From NCBI RefSeq assembly GCF_003946865.1, contig NZ_QXTH01000012.1:62001-126000 (forward strand): a stretch of DNA of 64,000 nucleotides. Direction: 5' to 3'. The stretch comes from Antribacter gilvus. GTDB taxonomy: Bacteria; Actinomycetota; Actinomycetes; Actinomycetales; Cellulomonadaceae. A program made the translations under genes and the position numbers. The notes under the pieces are model-generated. The model was not told the origin of the DNA. It searched no databases and worked only from the letters and a program-made list of their open reading frames with translations. Below, piece by piece: positions 1-8,580 of this stretch (its first letter is position 1; every line of letters starts with the position of its first letter).

Positions 1-209
1 TTGCGCTCGAAGGTCACCAGCCCCTCGGCCTCCAGCCGCCGGATGGCCTCGCGCACCGGCACCACGCTCATCGCGAGCTCGTCGGCGATGCTCTGGAGCA
101 CCAGGCGGTATCCCGGGCTCAGCTCGTGGCGCGCGATGCGGTCGCGCAGGTGGGTGTAGGCGAGCTGGGACTTGCTGGACGTGGTCGCCGTCGTCCCGGG
201 GGCGTTCAC
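1..209 (-). CDS. GntR-family transcriptional regulator (C-terminus beyond window)
   Basis: The visible 69 codons encode an N-terminal winged helix-turn-helix of the GntR type: a YTHLRDRIARHEL helix, then LQSIADELAMS and VPVREAIRRLEAEGLV, the usual DNA-recognition core. The start is GTG at 209, and its GTGA overlaps the stop of the FAH-RraA gene (206-208), so the two are translationally coupled. The effector-binding domain lies left of the window, so the subfamily (FadR/FCD is likely for catabolic clusters) cannot be decided. By position it probably regulates the aromatic-compound cluster to its right, perhaps through the AT-rich dyad at 1746-1769; that is inference. Confidence 0.85.
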   Translation of the reverse strand, partial: MNAPGTTATTSSKSQLAYTHLRDRIARHELSPGYRLVLQSIADELAMSVVPVREAIRRLEAEGLVTFER

Positions 210-1699
210 CGTCCGTCCCTCCACGCCTCGAAGCGCGCCCGCCACCCCGCGTCCGGGGGGAACAGCCCGTCGATCGGGTGGCCTGCGGCCACCTGCTCGG
301 CCACCCAGGTGTCCTCCTCCTCCTGGGCGAGGGTCGCGTCGGCGACCTCCTCGGCCAGGTGCGGCGGCACGACGACGACGCCGTCCGCGTCGCCCACGAC
401 GACGTCGCCGGGCAGCACCGTCGCCCCGCCGCAGGCGACGGCCACGTCGGTGTCCCACGGCACGTGCCGGCGGCCGAGCACCGCGGGATGGGCGCCCCGG
501 GAGAAGACAGCCAGCCCGGTGGCGGCCACGGCCTCGAAGTCCCGCACGCCGCCGTCGGTCACGACGCCCGCGGCCCCGCGCACCCGGGCGCGCAGCGCGA
601 GCACGTCGCCGAGCGTCGCCGAGCTGGTCTCTCCGCGGGCCTCGATGACGATGACCTCGCCGGGCCCGACGGTGTCGAACGTCCGCTTCTGCGCGTTGTA
701 GCCGCCACCGTGCGCGGCGAACAGGTCCTCGCGGTTCGGGAGGAAGCGCAGCGTCCGCGCGCGGCCCACGATCGTGGCGCCGGGCCTGTTCGGCCGAACG
801 CCCTCGATGACCACGTTGTCGAGCCCGCGCTTGCGCAGCTGGGCGGAGAGCCCGGCCACCGGCGCCCGGCGCAGCTTCTCGGCGAGCTCGTCGGTGAGCA
901 CGAACGACTCCGGCTCCGGCTCCGGCTCGGCCGCCAGGCCCGCGGCGTCGCGGCTCCCCCACGCCTCGGCACGCTGGGTGTCGTCGGTCCGGGGCCCGGC
1001 GCCGGCCCCGTCGATCGGCTCGTCGCCCTGCACCACGGTGGTCACCAGGCGGCCCGACGTCGGCGCGCCCGGCGCCGTCGGCGCGTCCACCTCGACCTCG
1101 ACGACGTCGCCCGGCGCCACCACGCTCGACCCGGCGGGCGTGCCCGTGAGGATGACGTCGCCCGTCTCGAGCGTGAGGTGGTGGGAGAGGTCGGCCACGA
1201 TCTGCGCGAACGGGAACAGCAGCGCGTCGGCACCGGTGGTGTCCTCCTGCACGAGCTCGCCGTTGACCCAGGTGCGCAACCGCAGCCCGGCCGGGTCGAC
1301 CGCGCGGGCGTCGATGAGGGCCGGGCCGAGCGGCGTGTAGCCGTCGCGGCCCTTGGATCGCACGTTGGAGCCCTTGTCGGCCCACCGCAGGTCGTAGACG
1401 CCGAGGTCGTTCGCCGCCGTCACGGCGGCGACGTGCCCCCACGCTTCCTCGACCGGCACCTGCCGGGCCGGTTCGCCGATGATCAGAGCGACCTCACCCT
1501 CGAAGGCCAGGAGCTCCGTGCCGGCAGGCCGCTCGACGACACCCCCGGTAGCGGCGAGCGAGCTGCTCGGCTTGAGGAAGTACGACGGCGCCGCGGGGCG
1601 CCGGCCGCGCTGGTCGGCGCGTGACGCGTAGGCGAGGTGGACGGCGACGATCTTGCCCGGCCGCGACGCGAGCGGCCCTGCCTGCGCCTCGGTACCCAT
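206..1699 (-). CDS. FAH-family hydrolase/isomerase fused to an RraA-like aldolase domain
   Basis: The protein has 497 aa and two domains. Residues about 15-240 match the fumarylacetoacetate hydrolase fold: FEGEVALIIG gives metal-binding Glu67 and Glu69, and PLGP and GDVILTGTPAG follow. This superfamily includes 2-hydroxyhepta-2,4-diene-1,7-dioate isomerases and oxaloacetate decarboxylases of meta-cleavage pathways. Residues about 285-480 match RraA/4-hydroxy-4-methyl-2-oxoglutarate (HMG) aldolases, with GVVTDGGVRD near 380-387. An acidic, low-complexity linker rich in Glu-Pro joins them. The ATG at 1699 is chosen over upstream starts because a GAGGGAG Shine-Dalgarno lies just before it. The gene is divergent from the flavoprotein gene and overlaps the downstream GntR gene by 4 nt. 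Both activities would act late in aromatic ring-cleavage pathways; the actual substrate is unknown. Confidence 0.85.
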   Translation of the reverse strand: MGTEAQAGPLASRPGKIVAVHLAYASRADQRGRRPAAPSYFLKPSSSLAATGGVVERPAGTELLAFEGEVALIIGEPARQVPVEEAWGHVAAVTAANDLGVYDLRWADKGSNVRSKGRDGYTPLGPALIDARAVDPAGLRLRTWVNGELVQEDTTGADALLFPFAQIVADLSHHLTLETGDVILTGTPAGSSVVAPGDVVEVEVDAPTAPGAPTSGRLVTTVVQGDEPIDGAGAGPRTDDTQRAEAWGSRDAAGLAAEPEPEPESFVLTDELAEKLRRAPVAGLSAQLRKRGLDNVVIEGVRPNRPGATIVGRARTLRFLPNREDLFAAHGGGYNAQKRTFDTVGPGEVIVIEARGETSSATLGDVLALRARVRGAAGVVTDGGVRDFEAVAATGLAVFSRGAHPAVLGRRHVPWDTDVAVACGGATVLPGDVVVGDADGVVVVPPHLAEEVADATLAQEEEDTWVAEQVAAGHPIDGLFPPDAGWRARFEAWRDGR

Positions 1700-1745
1700 G
1701 GAGCTCCCTCGCCCGTCGTTGCGCTGGCCTGCCACGATGCTGGCC

Positions 1746-1769
1746 ATTCGTATCATAGATCGTATATGG
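1746..1769. promoter_or_regulatory. AT-rich divergent promoter/operator with imperfect dyad
   Basis: An AT-rich island sits in the 119-bp gap between two divergent catabolic genes. It contains the imperfect palindrome CATAGATCGTATATG (1754-1768). TATGAT on the minus strand (1752-1757) is a plausible -10 for the FAH-RraA gene. The site could be the operator of the adjacent GntR regulator. No clear -35 is seen. Confidence 0.45.
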
Positions 1770-1818
1770 TCGAGGAGGGTGCGGCAAGGATGCGGCACAC
1801 GAGCAGAACGGAGGAACG

Positions 1819-3729
1819 ATGCAGTTCCACCACCACGGCTACGTGTCCGGCGACCCGCGTGTCCAGCGGGCTGCGGGCTACGGGCTCGAGCGGCCCGCCG
1901 GGCTGCCGGACGAGGTCGACGTGCTCATCGTCGGCAGCGGCCCCGCGGGCATGATCGCGGCGGCCCAGCTGGCACAGTTCCCCAGCATCCGCACGCACGT
2001 CGTCGAGCGCCGGGCCGGGCGGCTCGAGCTGGGCCAGGCCGACGGCATCCAGGCGCGCAGCGTCGAGACGTTCCAGGCGTTCGGGTTCGCCGAGCGGATC
2101 ACCGCCGAGGCGTACCGGATCACCGAGATGGCCTTCTGGAAGCCCGACCCGGAGAACCCGGGGAACATCGCGCGCGCCGCCGTCCCGCCCGACGACCCCG
2201 CCGGGATCAGCGAGTTCCCGCACCTCATCGTCAACCAGGCGCGCGTGCTCGACTACTTCGCCGAGGTCGCGGCCCACGCGCCCGCCCGCGTGACCCCGGA
2301 CTACGGCCTGGAGGTCGTGGGCCTCACCGTGAGCGACGCGAGCGACGACGACCCGGTCACCGTGACGCTGCGGCACACGACCGGACCGCGCACCGGCAGC
2401 GAGCGCACGGTGCGCGCCCGCTACGTCATCGGGTCGGACGGCGCGCACAGCGCCGTCCGGGACGCGATCGGCCGCAAGCCGGTGGGCGACAAGGCCAACC
2501 ACGCCTGGGGCGTGATGGACGTCCTGGCCGTGACCGACTTCCCGGACGTGCGCACCAAGTGCGCCATCCAGTCGCACGACGGCGGGTCGATCCTCCTCAT
2601 CCCCCGCGAGGGCGGTTTCCTCGCGCGCTGGTACGTCGACCTCGGCGAGGTGCCCCCGGGCGAAGGCGGCCGCGTCCGCGCGACGTCGCTGGACGAGATC
2701 ATCGCCCGGGCGAACCGGATCCTGCACCCGTACACGCTGGACGTGAAGGACGTGCCCTGGCACAGCGTCTACGAGGTGGGCCACCGGGTCACCGACGGGT
2801 TCGACGACGTTCCTCGCGAGCTCACCGGCCTGCGCACCCCGCGGGTCTTCCTCACCGGCGACGCCTGCCACACGCACAGCGCCAAGGCCGGGCAGGGCAT
2901 GAACGTGTCGATGCAGGACGGCTGGAACATCGCCTGGAAGCTCGCGCACGTGCTCACGGGCCGCGCGCCGGAGGCCCTGCTGGCCACCTACTCGGCCGAG
3001 CGGCAGGTCGTCGCCCAGGACCTCATCGACTTCGACCGGGAGTGGTCGCGGCTCATGGCGACGCCCCCGGAGGACCTCCCCGACCCGACCTATCTCGAGG
3101 ACTTCTACGTGAAGACCGCCGAGTTCCCGTGCGGCTTCATGACCCAGTACCAGCCGTCGACGATCGTGGCCGGGCCTGCCCACCAGGAGCTCGCCACGGG
3201 TTTCCCGGTGGGCAAGCGGTTCAAGTCGGCCCCGGTCGAGCGGGTGGCCGACGGCCTCCCCGCCCACCTGGGCCACCACGCCCGGGCCGACGGCCGGTGG
3301 CGTGTCTACGCGTTCGCCGACTCCCCCGCGCCGGGTGAGCCCTCGGCCCTCCGGGACTGGGCCTCGTGGCTGGCCGCCGACGACGGCTCACCGCTGCTGC
3401 GGTTCACCCCGGAGGGGACCGACCCGGACTCCGTGCTCGATGTCAAGGTCGTCTACCAGCAGGACCACTTCGGCGTGGAGCTCGGCGACGTGCCCGAGGT
3501 CTTCCGGCCCCGCGTCGGGCCGTTCGGGCTGGTCGACTACGAGAAGGTCTACGCCACCGACCCCGCGCAGGACATCTTCGAGCTGCGTGGCGTCGACCGC
3601 GGCGGGGCGGTCGTCGTCGTGCGCCCCGACCAGTACGTGGCCGCGGTGCTGCCGCTCAGCGCCAGGGACGGGCTCAGCGCCTTCTTCGCCGGAGCCCTGC
3701 TCGAGCCGCCGCCCGCGGCCACCCACTGA
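1819..3729 (+). CDS. FAD-dependent aromatic monooxygenase, 3-hydroxybenzoate 4-monooxygenase-like
   Basis: The protein has 636 aa, close to the length of Comamonas MobA (about 639). The Rossmann FAD motif VLIVGSGPAG lies at residues 35-44. The DG motif (VIGSDGAHSAVRDAIG) is near 205 and the FAD-ribityl GD motif (FLTGDACHTHSAKAGQGMN) near 350. The C-terminal thioredoxin-like domain of the phenol 2-monooxygenase/MobA subgroup is also present. Stretches such as WGVMDVLAVTDFPDVR and QVVAQDLIDFDREW closely match MobA as I remember it. This supports NAD(P)H- and O2-dependent ring hydroxylation, for example 3-hydroxybenzoate to protocatechuate. GGAGG at 1810-1814 sets the start. The ThDP-enzyme gene follows after 29 nt. 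The exact substrate is inferred from family resemblance. Confidence 0.85.
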   Translation: MQFHHHGYVSGDPRVQRAAGYGLERPAGLPDEVDVLIVGSGPAGMIAAAQLAQFPSIRTHVVERRAGRLELGQADGIQARSVETFQAFGFAERITAEAYRITEMAFWKPDPENPGNIARAAVPPDDPAGISEFPHLIVNQARVLDYFAEVAAHAPARVTPDYGLEVVGLTVSDASDDDPVTVTLRHTTGPRTGSERTVRARYVIGSDGAHSAVRDAIGRKPVGDKANHAWGVMDVLAVTDFPDVRTKCAIQSHDGGSILLIPREGGFLARWYVDLGEVPPGEGGRVRATSLDEIIARANRILHPYTLDVKDVPWHSVYEVGHRVTDGFDDVPRELTGLRTPRVFLTGDACHTHSAKAGQGMNVSMQDGWNIAWKLAHVLTGRAPEALLATYSAERQVVAQDLIDFDREWSRLMATPPEDLPDPTYLEDFYVKTAEFPCGFMTQYQPSTIVAGPAHQELATGFPVGKRFKSAPVERVADGLPAHLGHHARADGRWRVYAFADSPAPGEPSALRDWASWLAADDGSPLLRFTPEGTDPDSVLDVKVVYQQDHFGVELGDVPEVFRPRVGPFGLVDYEKVYATDPAQDIFELRGVDRGGAVVVVRPDQYVAAVLPLSARDGLSAFFAGALLEPPPAATH

Positions 3730-3758
3730 CCATCCGTCACCCTCTCCCTGGAGGACCC

Positions 3759-5423
3759 GTGCCCACCGTCTCCGCCCACGTCGCCCGTACCCTCGCCCAG
3801 CACGTCGACCACGTCTTCGGCGTCATGGGCAACGGCAACGCCTGGTTCCTCGACGACCTGACGCGCTCGACGACCGCGCGGTTCACCGCCGTGCGCCACG
3901 AGGCCGGCGGTGTGGTCGCCGCCGACGCCCACTTCCGGGCGTCGGGCCGGATCGCCGCGGCCACGGCCACCTACGGCGCGGGCTTCACCAACACGCTCAC
4001 CGCGCTCGCCGAGGCCGCGGCCGCCCGGGTGCCGCTCGTGCTGCTGGCCGGCGACGAGCCGACGTCGGGCCCGCGCCCCTGGGACGTGGACCAGATCGCG
4101 CTCGCGGCCGCCGTGGGCGCCCGGACGTACACGGTGGGCCGCGCGGACGCGGCGGCCACCAGCATCATCGCCATCGAGCACTCGCTGACCTACCGGGTCC
4201 CCGTGGTGCTGGCCATCCCCTACGACGTCGCCGCGCTGGAGGCCGGACCGGTCCCCGACGCCCCGACGCCCTCGCTGCCCGGCCCGATGTCGCCCGCGGG
4301 CCCGTTCGACGCGGCCGCCATCACGGACCTCGCCAAACACCTCGCGGCCGCCGAGCGGCCCCTCCTGCTGGCGGGCCGCGGCGCGTGGCTCGCGGGCGCG
4401 GGAGAGGCCCTCGGCGAGCTCGCGGCGGCGACGGGGGCCCTGACAGTGACGACGGCGCTGGGTCGCGGCGTCTTCCCCGACGCCCGGTACGACCTCGGCG
4501 TCGCGGGCGGGTTCGGCGCCGAGGGGGCGATGGCGCTGGTGCGGGAGGCCGACGTCGCCGTCGTGCTCGGCGCGTCGCTCAACCAGTTCACCATGCGTTT
4601 CGGCGAGCTCTTCTCCCCCGGGACGCACGTGGTGCAGGTGGACATCGCCCCCGCCGCGACCCACCGGCACGTGGGCGGGTTCGTCCGGGGCGACGCCGGG
4701 ATCGTGGCCCGCGGCCTCATGGACGAGCTCCGCACGCTCGACGCGACGCCGTCCGGCTGGCGCGAGTCGGTGGACCTCTCCGTGGCCCGCGCCTACGAGG
4801 TGGGCCCGGCGGACGGGATGGCGCCCGACGGACGCCTGGACCCGAGGGCGGTCGCGCACCACCTCGCCGGGCTGCTGCCCGCCGACCGCGTCGTCGTCTC
4901 CGACGGCGGGCACTTCATCGGCTGGGCCAACATGTACTGGCCTGTGGCCTCCCCGGACCGGATGGTGATGGTGGGCACCGCCTACCAGTCCATCGGGCTC
5001 GGCTTCCCCAGCGTGGCCGGGGCCGCTGCGGCGCGCCCGCACGACGCCGTCGTGCTCACCACCGGCGACGGCGGCGGGCTCATGGCGCTCGCCGACCTGG
5101 AGACCGCGGTCCGCACCGCGGGCGGGCGCGGCATCGCCGTCGTGTGGAACGACGCCGCGTACGGCGCCGAGGTGCACGTCTACGGACGGCAGGGCATCAC
5201 CGAGGAGCCGATGCGCATCCCCGAGACGGACTTCGCCGCGCTCGCCGCCGCCGTCGGGGCGGAGGGGGTCGTGGTGCGGTCCCTCAGCGACCTGGACCGC
5301 GTCGCGGGCTGGACCGCCGAGCCGGTCGAGGACCGTCGCTTCCTGCTGCTCGACTGCCGCATCTCGTCCTCCGTCGTGGCCCCCTATCAGGAGGAGATCC
5401 TGCGGGCGAACCGCACCCACTAG
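3759..5423 (+). CDS. Thiamine diphosphate-dependent 2-oxoacid decarboxylase/acetolactate synthase-like enzyme
   Basis: The protein has 554 aa with the three-domain layout of ThDP enzymes. The N-terminal pyrimidine-binding domain carries the cofactor-activating Glu in RHEAGG (about residue 49). The central domain follows. The C-terminal diphosphate-binding domain has GDGGGLMALADLETA followed by NDAAYG, the GDG-X(n)-N Mg/ThDP motif. The GTG at 3759 is chosen because GGAGG sits 5 nt upstream. Benzoylformate, phenylpyruvate or other 2-oxoacid decarboxylases and carboligases share this fold, so the reaction is not fixed by sequence. Position after the flavoprotein gene suggests a role in the same catabolic pathway. 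Its TAG stop shares the CTAG at 5420-5423 with the convergent MarR gene. Confidence 0.8.
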   Translation: MPTVSAHVARTLAQHVDHVFGVMGNGNAWFLDDLTRSTTARFTAVRHEAGGVVAADAHFRASGRIAAATATYGAGFTNTLTALAEAAAARVPLVLLAGDEPTSGPRPWDVDQIALAAAVGARTYTVGRADAAATSIIAIEHSLTYRVPVVLAIPYDVAALEAGPVPDAPTPSLPGPMSPAGPFDAAAITDLAKHLAAAERPLLLAGRGAWLAGAGEALGELAAATGALTVTTALGRGVFPDARYDLGVAGGFGAEGAMALVREADVAVVLGASLNQFTMRFGELFSPGTHVVQVDIAPAATHRHVGGFVRGDAGIVARGLMDELRTLDATPSGWRESVDLSVARAYEVGPADGMAPDGRLDPRAVAHHLAGLLPADRVVVSDGGHFIGWANMYWPVASPDRMVMVGTAYQSIGLGFPSVAGAAAARPHDAVVLTTGDGGGLMALADLETAVRTAGGRGIAVVWNDAAYGAEVHVYGRQGITEEPMRIPETDFAALAAAVGAEGVVVRSLSDLDRVAGWTAEPVEDRRFLLLDCRISSSVVAPYQEEILRANRTH

Positions 5424-5893
5424 CGACGCTCGGCGGCCCCTGGCCGCGGGTCGTCCACGACGACCCGCAGCAGCTGCAGCAGCATCGCCCGCTCGACGGG
5501 GCTCAGCCGGTCGAGCCGGCCCGCGATCCCCGCGCGCCGCCGCTGCCACTGGCTCTCCACGACCTCGCGCCCCGCCTCCGTCAGCTCCAGGAGCCGCGCC
5601 CGGCGGTCGCCCGGGTCCGGGACCCGGCGCACGTAGCCGTCGGCCTCCGCCTGGTCCACCTTCGAGGTCACCGACCGAGGCGCCATCTCGAGCCGCGCCG
5701 CGACGTCCGCCGCCCGGACGGGCCCGTGCGTGTGCGCGAGGAACCGCAGGAGCCGCAGCTGGCCGGGCGAGGTGCCCGGCCGCTGGTCCTCCGAGTCCTC
5801 CTGACGGCGCATGCGGCGCGACGCGAGGTGGAGCAGCTCGACCAGCTCCCCCGCCTCGTCCCGGGCCGTCGGGTGCACCGAGGTTGTGTCCAT
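5420..5893 (-). CDS. MarR-family transcriptional regulator
   Basis: The protein has 157 aa with a winged helix-turn-helix: RAADVAARLEMAPRSVTSKVDQAEADGYV is the recognition region and RRVPDPGDRRARLLELTEAG is the beta-wing with the conserved D-x-R. It is divergent from an ABC exporter gene, the classical layout for a MarR repressor controlling drug or toxic-compound efflux. The ATG at 5893 is preferred over a GTG two codons upstream because TATCGT at 5900-5905 lies exactly 6 nt before it and no Shine-Dalgarno is present, which suggests a leaderless mRNA. It could also regulate the ThDP-enzyme cluster that converges on it. Confidence 0.85.
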   Translation of the reverse strand: MDTTSVHPTARDEAGELVELLHLASRRMRRQEDSEDQRPGTSPGQLRLLRFLAHTHGPVRAADVAARLEMAPRSVTSKVDQAEADGYVRRVPDPGDRRARLLELTEAGREVVESQWQRRRAGIAGRLDRLSPVERAMLLQLLRVVVDDPRPGAAERR

Positions 5894-5899
5894 GGGCAC

Positions 5900-5943
5900 A
5901 CGATATCATTCTTGTGAGCCAACCACATGATGAGTTATGCTCA
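5900..5943. promoter_or_regulatory. Divergent marR/ABC-exporter control region with two dyads
   Basis: Two inverted repeats lie between the divergent starts: TGTG-N7-CACA at 5913-5927 and TGAG-N5-CTCA at 5931-5943. TATCGT at 5900-5905 is a candidate -10 for the marR gene on the minus strand. MarR proteins usually bind such dyads in their own divergent promoter, so autoregulation plus exporter repression is likely. Confidence 0.5.
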
Positions 5944-6006
5944 CTATCGTCGCGGCGCCCCGGTGCCCGGCGATCCATTCGCTCCCCACGCCCGGGAGGC
6001 ACACAC

Positions 6007-7953
6007 ATGAGCATGGAACACATGACCCACGGCGGCGGTCGTGGCGGCGGGATGGGTGGCGGTCGCTCGATGCGGTCCTTCACCCAGGACTCGTCCGTCA
6101 GGGACCACCACCTCGGCCGCAGCACCCTGCGCCGCATCCTCACCTTCGCCCGCCCCTACCGCGGGCAGCTCGCCTTCTTCCTGGTCCTGCTGGCGATCAA
6201 CGCCGCGGCCGGCGCGGCGACCCCCCTCCTCTTCAAGCACCTGATCGACGACGGCGTGGCCCAGGGCAACACCCGCGTGGTCCTCACCATGGCCGGTGGC
6301 GCCGTGGCGCTCGCCCTGGTGGCAGCCGGGCTCTCCGTCGCCGAGCGGTGGATCTCCGCCAAGGTCGGCGAGGGACTCATCCTGGACCTGCGCACCGCGG
6401 TCTTCGACCATGTGCAGCGCATGCCGCTCGCCTTCTTCTCCCGCACCCGCACCGGCGCCCTCGTGCAGCGTCTCAACGGCGACGTGCTCGGCGCGCAGCG
6501 CGCCTTCACGTCGACCCTGCAGACCGTGGTGTCCAACGCCCTGACCATCGTCTTCACGCTCGCCGCCATGTTCTCGATGTCGTGGCAGCTGACTCTGCTC
6601 TCGCTCGTGCTGGTACCGGTCTTCGTGCTCCCCGCACGATGGTTCGGCCGCAGGCTCGCCGCGCTGACGCACCGGGGGTACGAGCTCAATGCCGACCTCG
6701 GCCAGCTGATGAACGAGCGGTTCAACGTCGCGGGCGCCCACCTGGTCAAGGTGTTCGGCGACCCGGCACGCGAGTCCGCCCAGTACGCGGACCACGCACG
6801 TTCGCTGCGCGACCTCGGGGTCCGCACGGCGCTCTACTCCACCTGGTTCCGCGTCGGCCTCACCACGGTGGCCTCGGTGGCCATCGCCACGGTCTACGGC
6901 CTGGGCGGTCTGCAGGCCATCGCCGGAACCCTGACCATCGGCGTCGTCGTCGCCATGACCGCGTACCTGGGCCGCCTCTACGGCCCGCTCACGGCCATGT
7001 CGAACGTCCAGGTCGACATCATGACGGCCCTGGTGAGCTTCGAGCGGGTGCTCGAGGTCCTCGACCTGGAGCCCACCGTCGCCGAGAAGGACGACGCGGC
7101 CGACCTGCGCGCAGCCGTCACCGCGCACGGCGCGAGCGTCGAGCTCGCGGACGTGACGTTCCGGTACCCCGGCGCCGACGAGGTCTCGCTCGCCTCCCTC
7201 GAGTCCGTCGCGACGGTACGCAGCGACCCGAGCACCGACACGCTCCGCGGGGTCAGCTTCACCGTCCCCGCCGGGGCCATGGTGGCGCTCGTGGGCCCGT
7301 CGGGAGCCGGCAAGACCACGGTCTCCCAGCTGGTGACCCGCATGTACGACCCGACGTCGGGGAGCGTGCGGATCGCGGGCCAGGACCTGCGCGACGTCAG
7401 CTTCGCCTCGCTCCGCGGGACGGTCGGCGTGGTCTCCCAGGAGGCTCACCTCTTCCACGACTCCGTCGCGGAGAACCTGCGCTACGTCCGCCCGGAGGCC
7501 ACCGACGCGGAGCTCGAGCAGGTGCTGCGCCAGGCCCGCATCTGGGACCTGGTGTCGTCGCTCCCCGAGGGGATGCGCACGGTCGTCGGCGACCGCGGCT
7601 ACCGCCTCTCGGGCGGCGAGCGGCAGCGGCTGGCGATCGCCCGGCTGCTCCTCAAGGCACCTGACGTCGTGGTCCTCGACGAGGCCACCGCGCACCTCGA
7701 CTCCGAGTCCGAGGCAGCGGTCCAGGACGCCCTCGACCACGCCCTCACCGGCCGCACCTCGCTCGTCATCGCCCACCGGCTGTCGACGGTCCGGAACGCG
7801 GACCTCATCGTCGTGCTCGACGACGGGAAGATCGCCGAGCAGGGCACCCACGCCGAGCTTCTCGCGCGCAACGAGCTCTACGCCGACCTGTACCGCACGC
7901 AGTTCGCGGACCAGTCACCCCGGGCCGAGGCGGGGACCGCAGCGCTGCCGTGA
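6007..7953 (+). CDS. ABC exporter, fused TMD-NBD half-transporter
   Basis: The protein has 648 aa. The N-terminus is unusual, with a Met/Gly/Arg-rich stretch (HGGGRGGGMGGGRSMR) before the first membrane segment. Six transmembrane helices span about residues 55-350. The nucleotide-binding domain has Walker A GPSGAGKTT, Q-loop VVSQEAHLF, signature LSGGERQRL, Walker B VVVLDEATAHLD and H-loop VIAHRLSTV, all intact, so a homodimeric multidrug- or lipid-type exporter is expected. GGGAGG at 5994-5999 sets the ATG at 6007; an upstream in-frame ATG lacks a ribosome site. Divergence from marR suggests inducible efflux, possibly of aromatic compounds handled by the neighbouring cluster. Confidence 0.9.
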   Translation: MSMEHMTHGGGRGGGMGGGRSMRSFTQDSSVRDHHLGRSTLRRILTFARPYRGQLAFFLVLLAINAAAGAATPLLFKHLIDDGVAQGNTRVVLTMAGGAVALALVAAGLSVAERWISAKVGEGLILDLRTAVFDHVQRMPLAFFSRTRTGALVQRLNGDVLGAQRAFTSTLQTVVSNALTIVFTLAAMFSMSWQLTLLSLVLVPVFVLPARWFGRRLAALTHRGYELNADLGQLMNERFNVAGAHLVKVFGDPARESAQYADHARSLRDLGVRTALYSTWFRVGLTTVASVAIATVYGLGGLQAIAGTLTIGVVVAMTAYLGRLYGPLTAMSNVQVDIMTALVSFERVLEVLDLEPTVAEKDDAADLRAAVTAHGASVELADVTFRYPGADEVSLASLESVATVRSDPSTDTLRGVSFTVPAGAMVALVGPSGAGKTTVSQLVTRMYDPTSGSVRIAGQDLRDVSFASLRGTVGVVSQEAHLFHDSVAENLRYVRPEATDAELEQVLRQARIWDLVSSLPEGMRTVVGDRGYRLSGGERQRLAIARLLLKAPDVVVLDEATAHLDSESEAAVQDALDHALTGRTSLVIAHRLSTVRNADLIVVLDDGKIAEQGTHAELLARNELYADLYRTQFADQSPRAEAGTAALP

Positions 7954-7970
7954 GGTCACGGCGCACGGCC

Positions 7971-8528
7971 TCAGGCGAACCGCCCCAGGTGGATCCCGGC
8001 GAGGGCCAGGGCGGCGATCGTCTCGCCGTCCCGGACCTCGCCCGCGGCGACGAGGCCCAGCGCCTCACCGAAGGGCACCCAGCGGACGTCCGAGATCCCT
8101 TCCTCCTCCTGGCTCGCGGCCACCGCACCCGCCGGCGTCACCGCCGGACGCAGGCCGCGTGCGAGGAACACGTGCTCCGGCGCCTCGGCGATCCCGTTGA
8201 GGGCCTCCATGCGGCCCACCGGCGTCCACTCGGCGGCCTCGAGTCCGGTCTCCTCCAGCAGCTCGCGTCGCGCGGCGTCCAGCGGGGCGTCGCCGTCGGT
8301 GCCGCCACCGGGCACCTCGAGCGATCCCGGCCCCGTGGTGTACCTGTCGACGGTCACGAGGAGCAGCCGGTCGTCGTCGTCCAGCGCGACGACGAACACC
8401 GACGGCCGGCGGACCTCCAGCACTCCGTACGTCCCCTCGCCGCCGTCGGGCCGCAGCACGGTGTCCTCACGGACCCTGATCCAGGGGTTCTCGTAGGCGG
8501 TGCGGGAGGAGACGGTGCGCCAGGTCAT
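7971..8528 (-). CDS. Nudix hydrolase (ADP-ribose pyrophosphatase-like)
   Basis: The protein has 185 aa. The Nudix box lies near residues 74-96 with RELLEETGL intact; the first Glu of the consensus GX5EX7REUXEEXGU is replaced by Asp. The context VRRPSVFVVAL...GPGSLEVPGGG resembles NUDT5/ADP-ribose pyrophosphatases, which hydrolyse nucleoside diphosphates linked to another moiety. It is convergent with the ABC exporter (17-nt gap). There is no Shine-Dalgarno; TAGCGT six bases before the ATG points to a leaderless transcript. Confidence 0.85.
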   Translation of the reverse strand: MTWRTVSSRTAYENPWIRVREDTVLRPDGGEGTYGVLEVRRPSVFVVALDDDDRLLLVTVDRYTTGPGSLEVPGGGTDGDAPLDAARRELLEETGLEAAEWTPVGRMEALNGIAEAPEHVFLARGLRPAVTPAGAVAASQEEEGISDVRWVPFGEALGLVAAGEVRDGETIAALALAGIHLGRFA

Positions 8529-8534
8529 GCCCCG

Positions 8535-8540
8535 ACGCTA
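8535..8540 (-). promoter_or_regulatory. -10 box of leaderless nudix transcript
   Basis: TAGCGT on the minus strand is followed by 6 nt and then the ATG at 8528. No ribosome-binding site intervenes. Confidence 0.45.
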
Positions 8541-8580
8541 CAGTCGCGACGTCCACCGCCGTCGGCCAGGGAGGTCAGTC

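Noticed and set aside
278-1624. Plus-strand frame opposite the FAH-RraA fusion
   Set aside because: It is antisense to two conserved domains and is Arg/Gly/His-rich without a motif.
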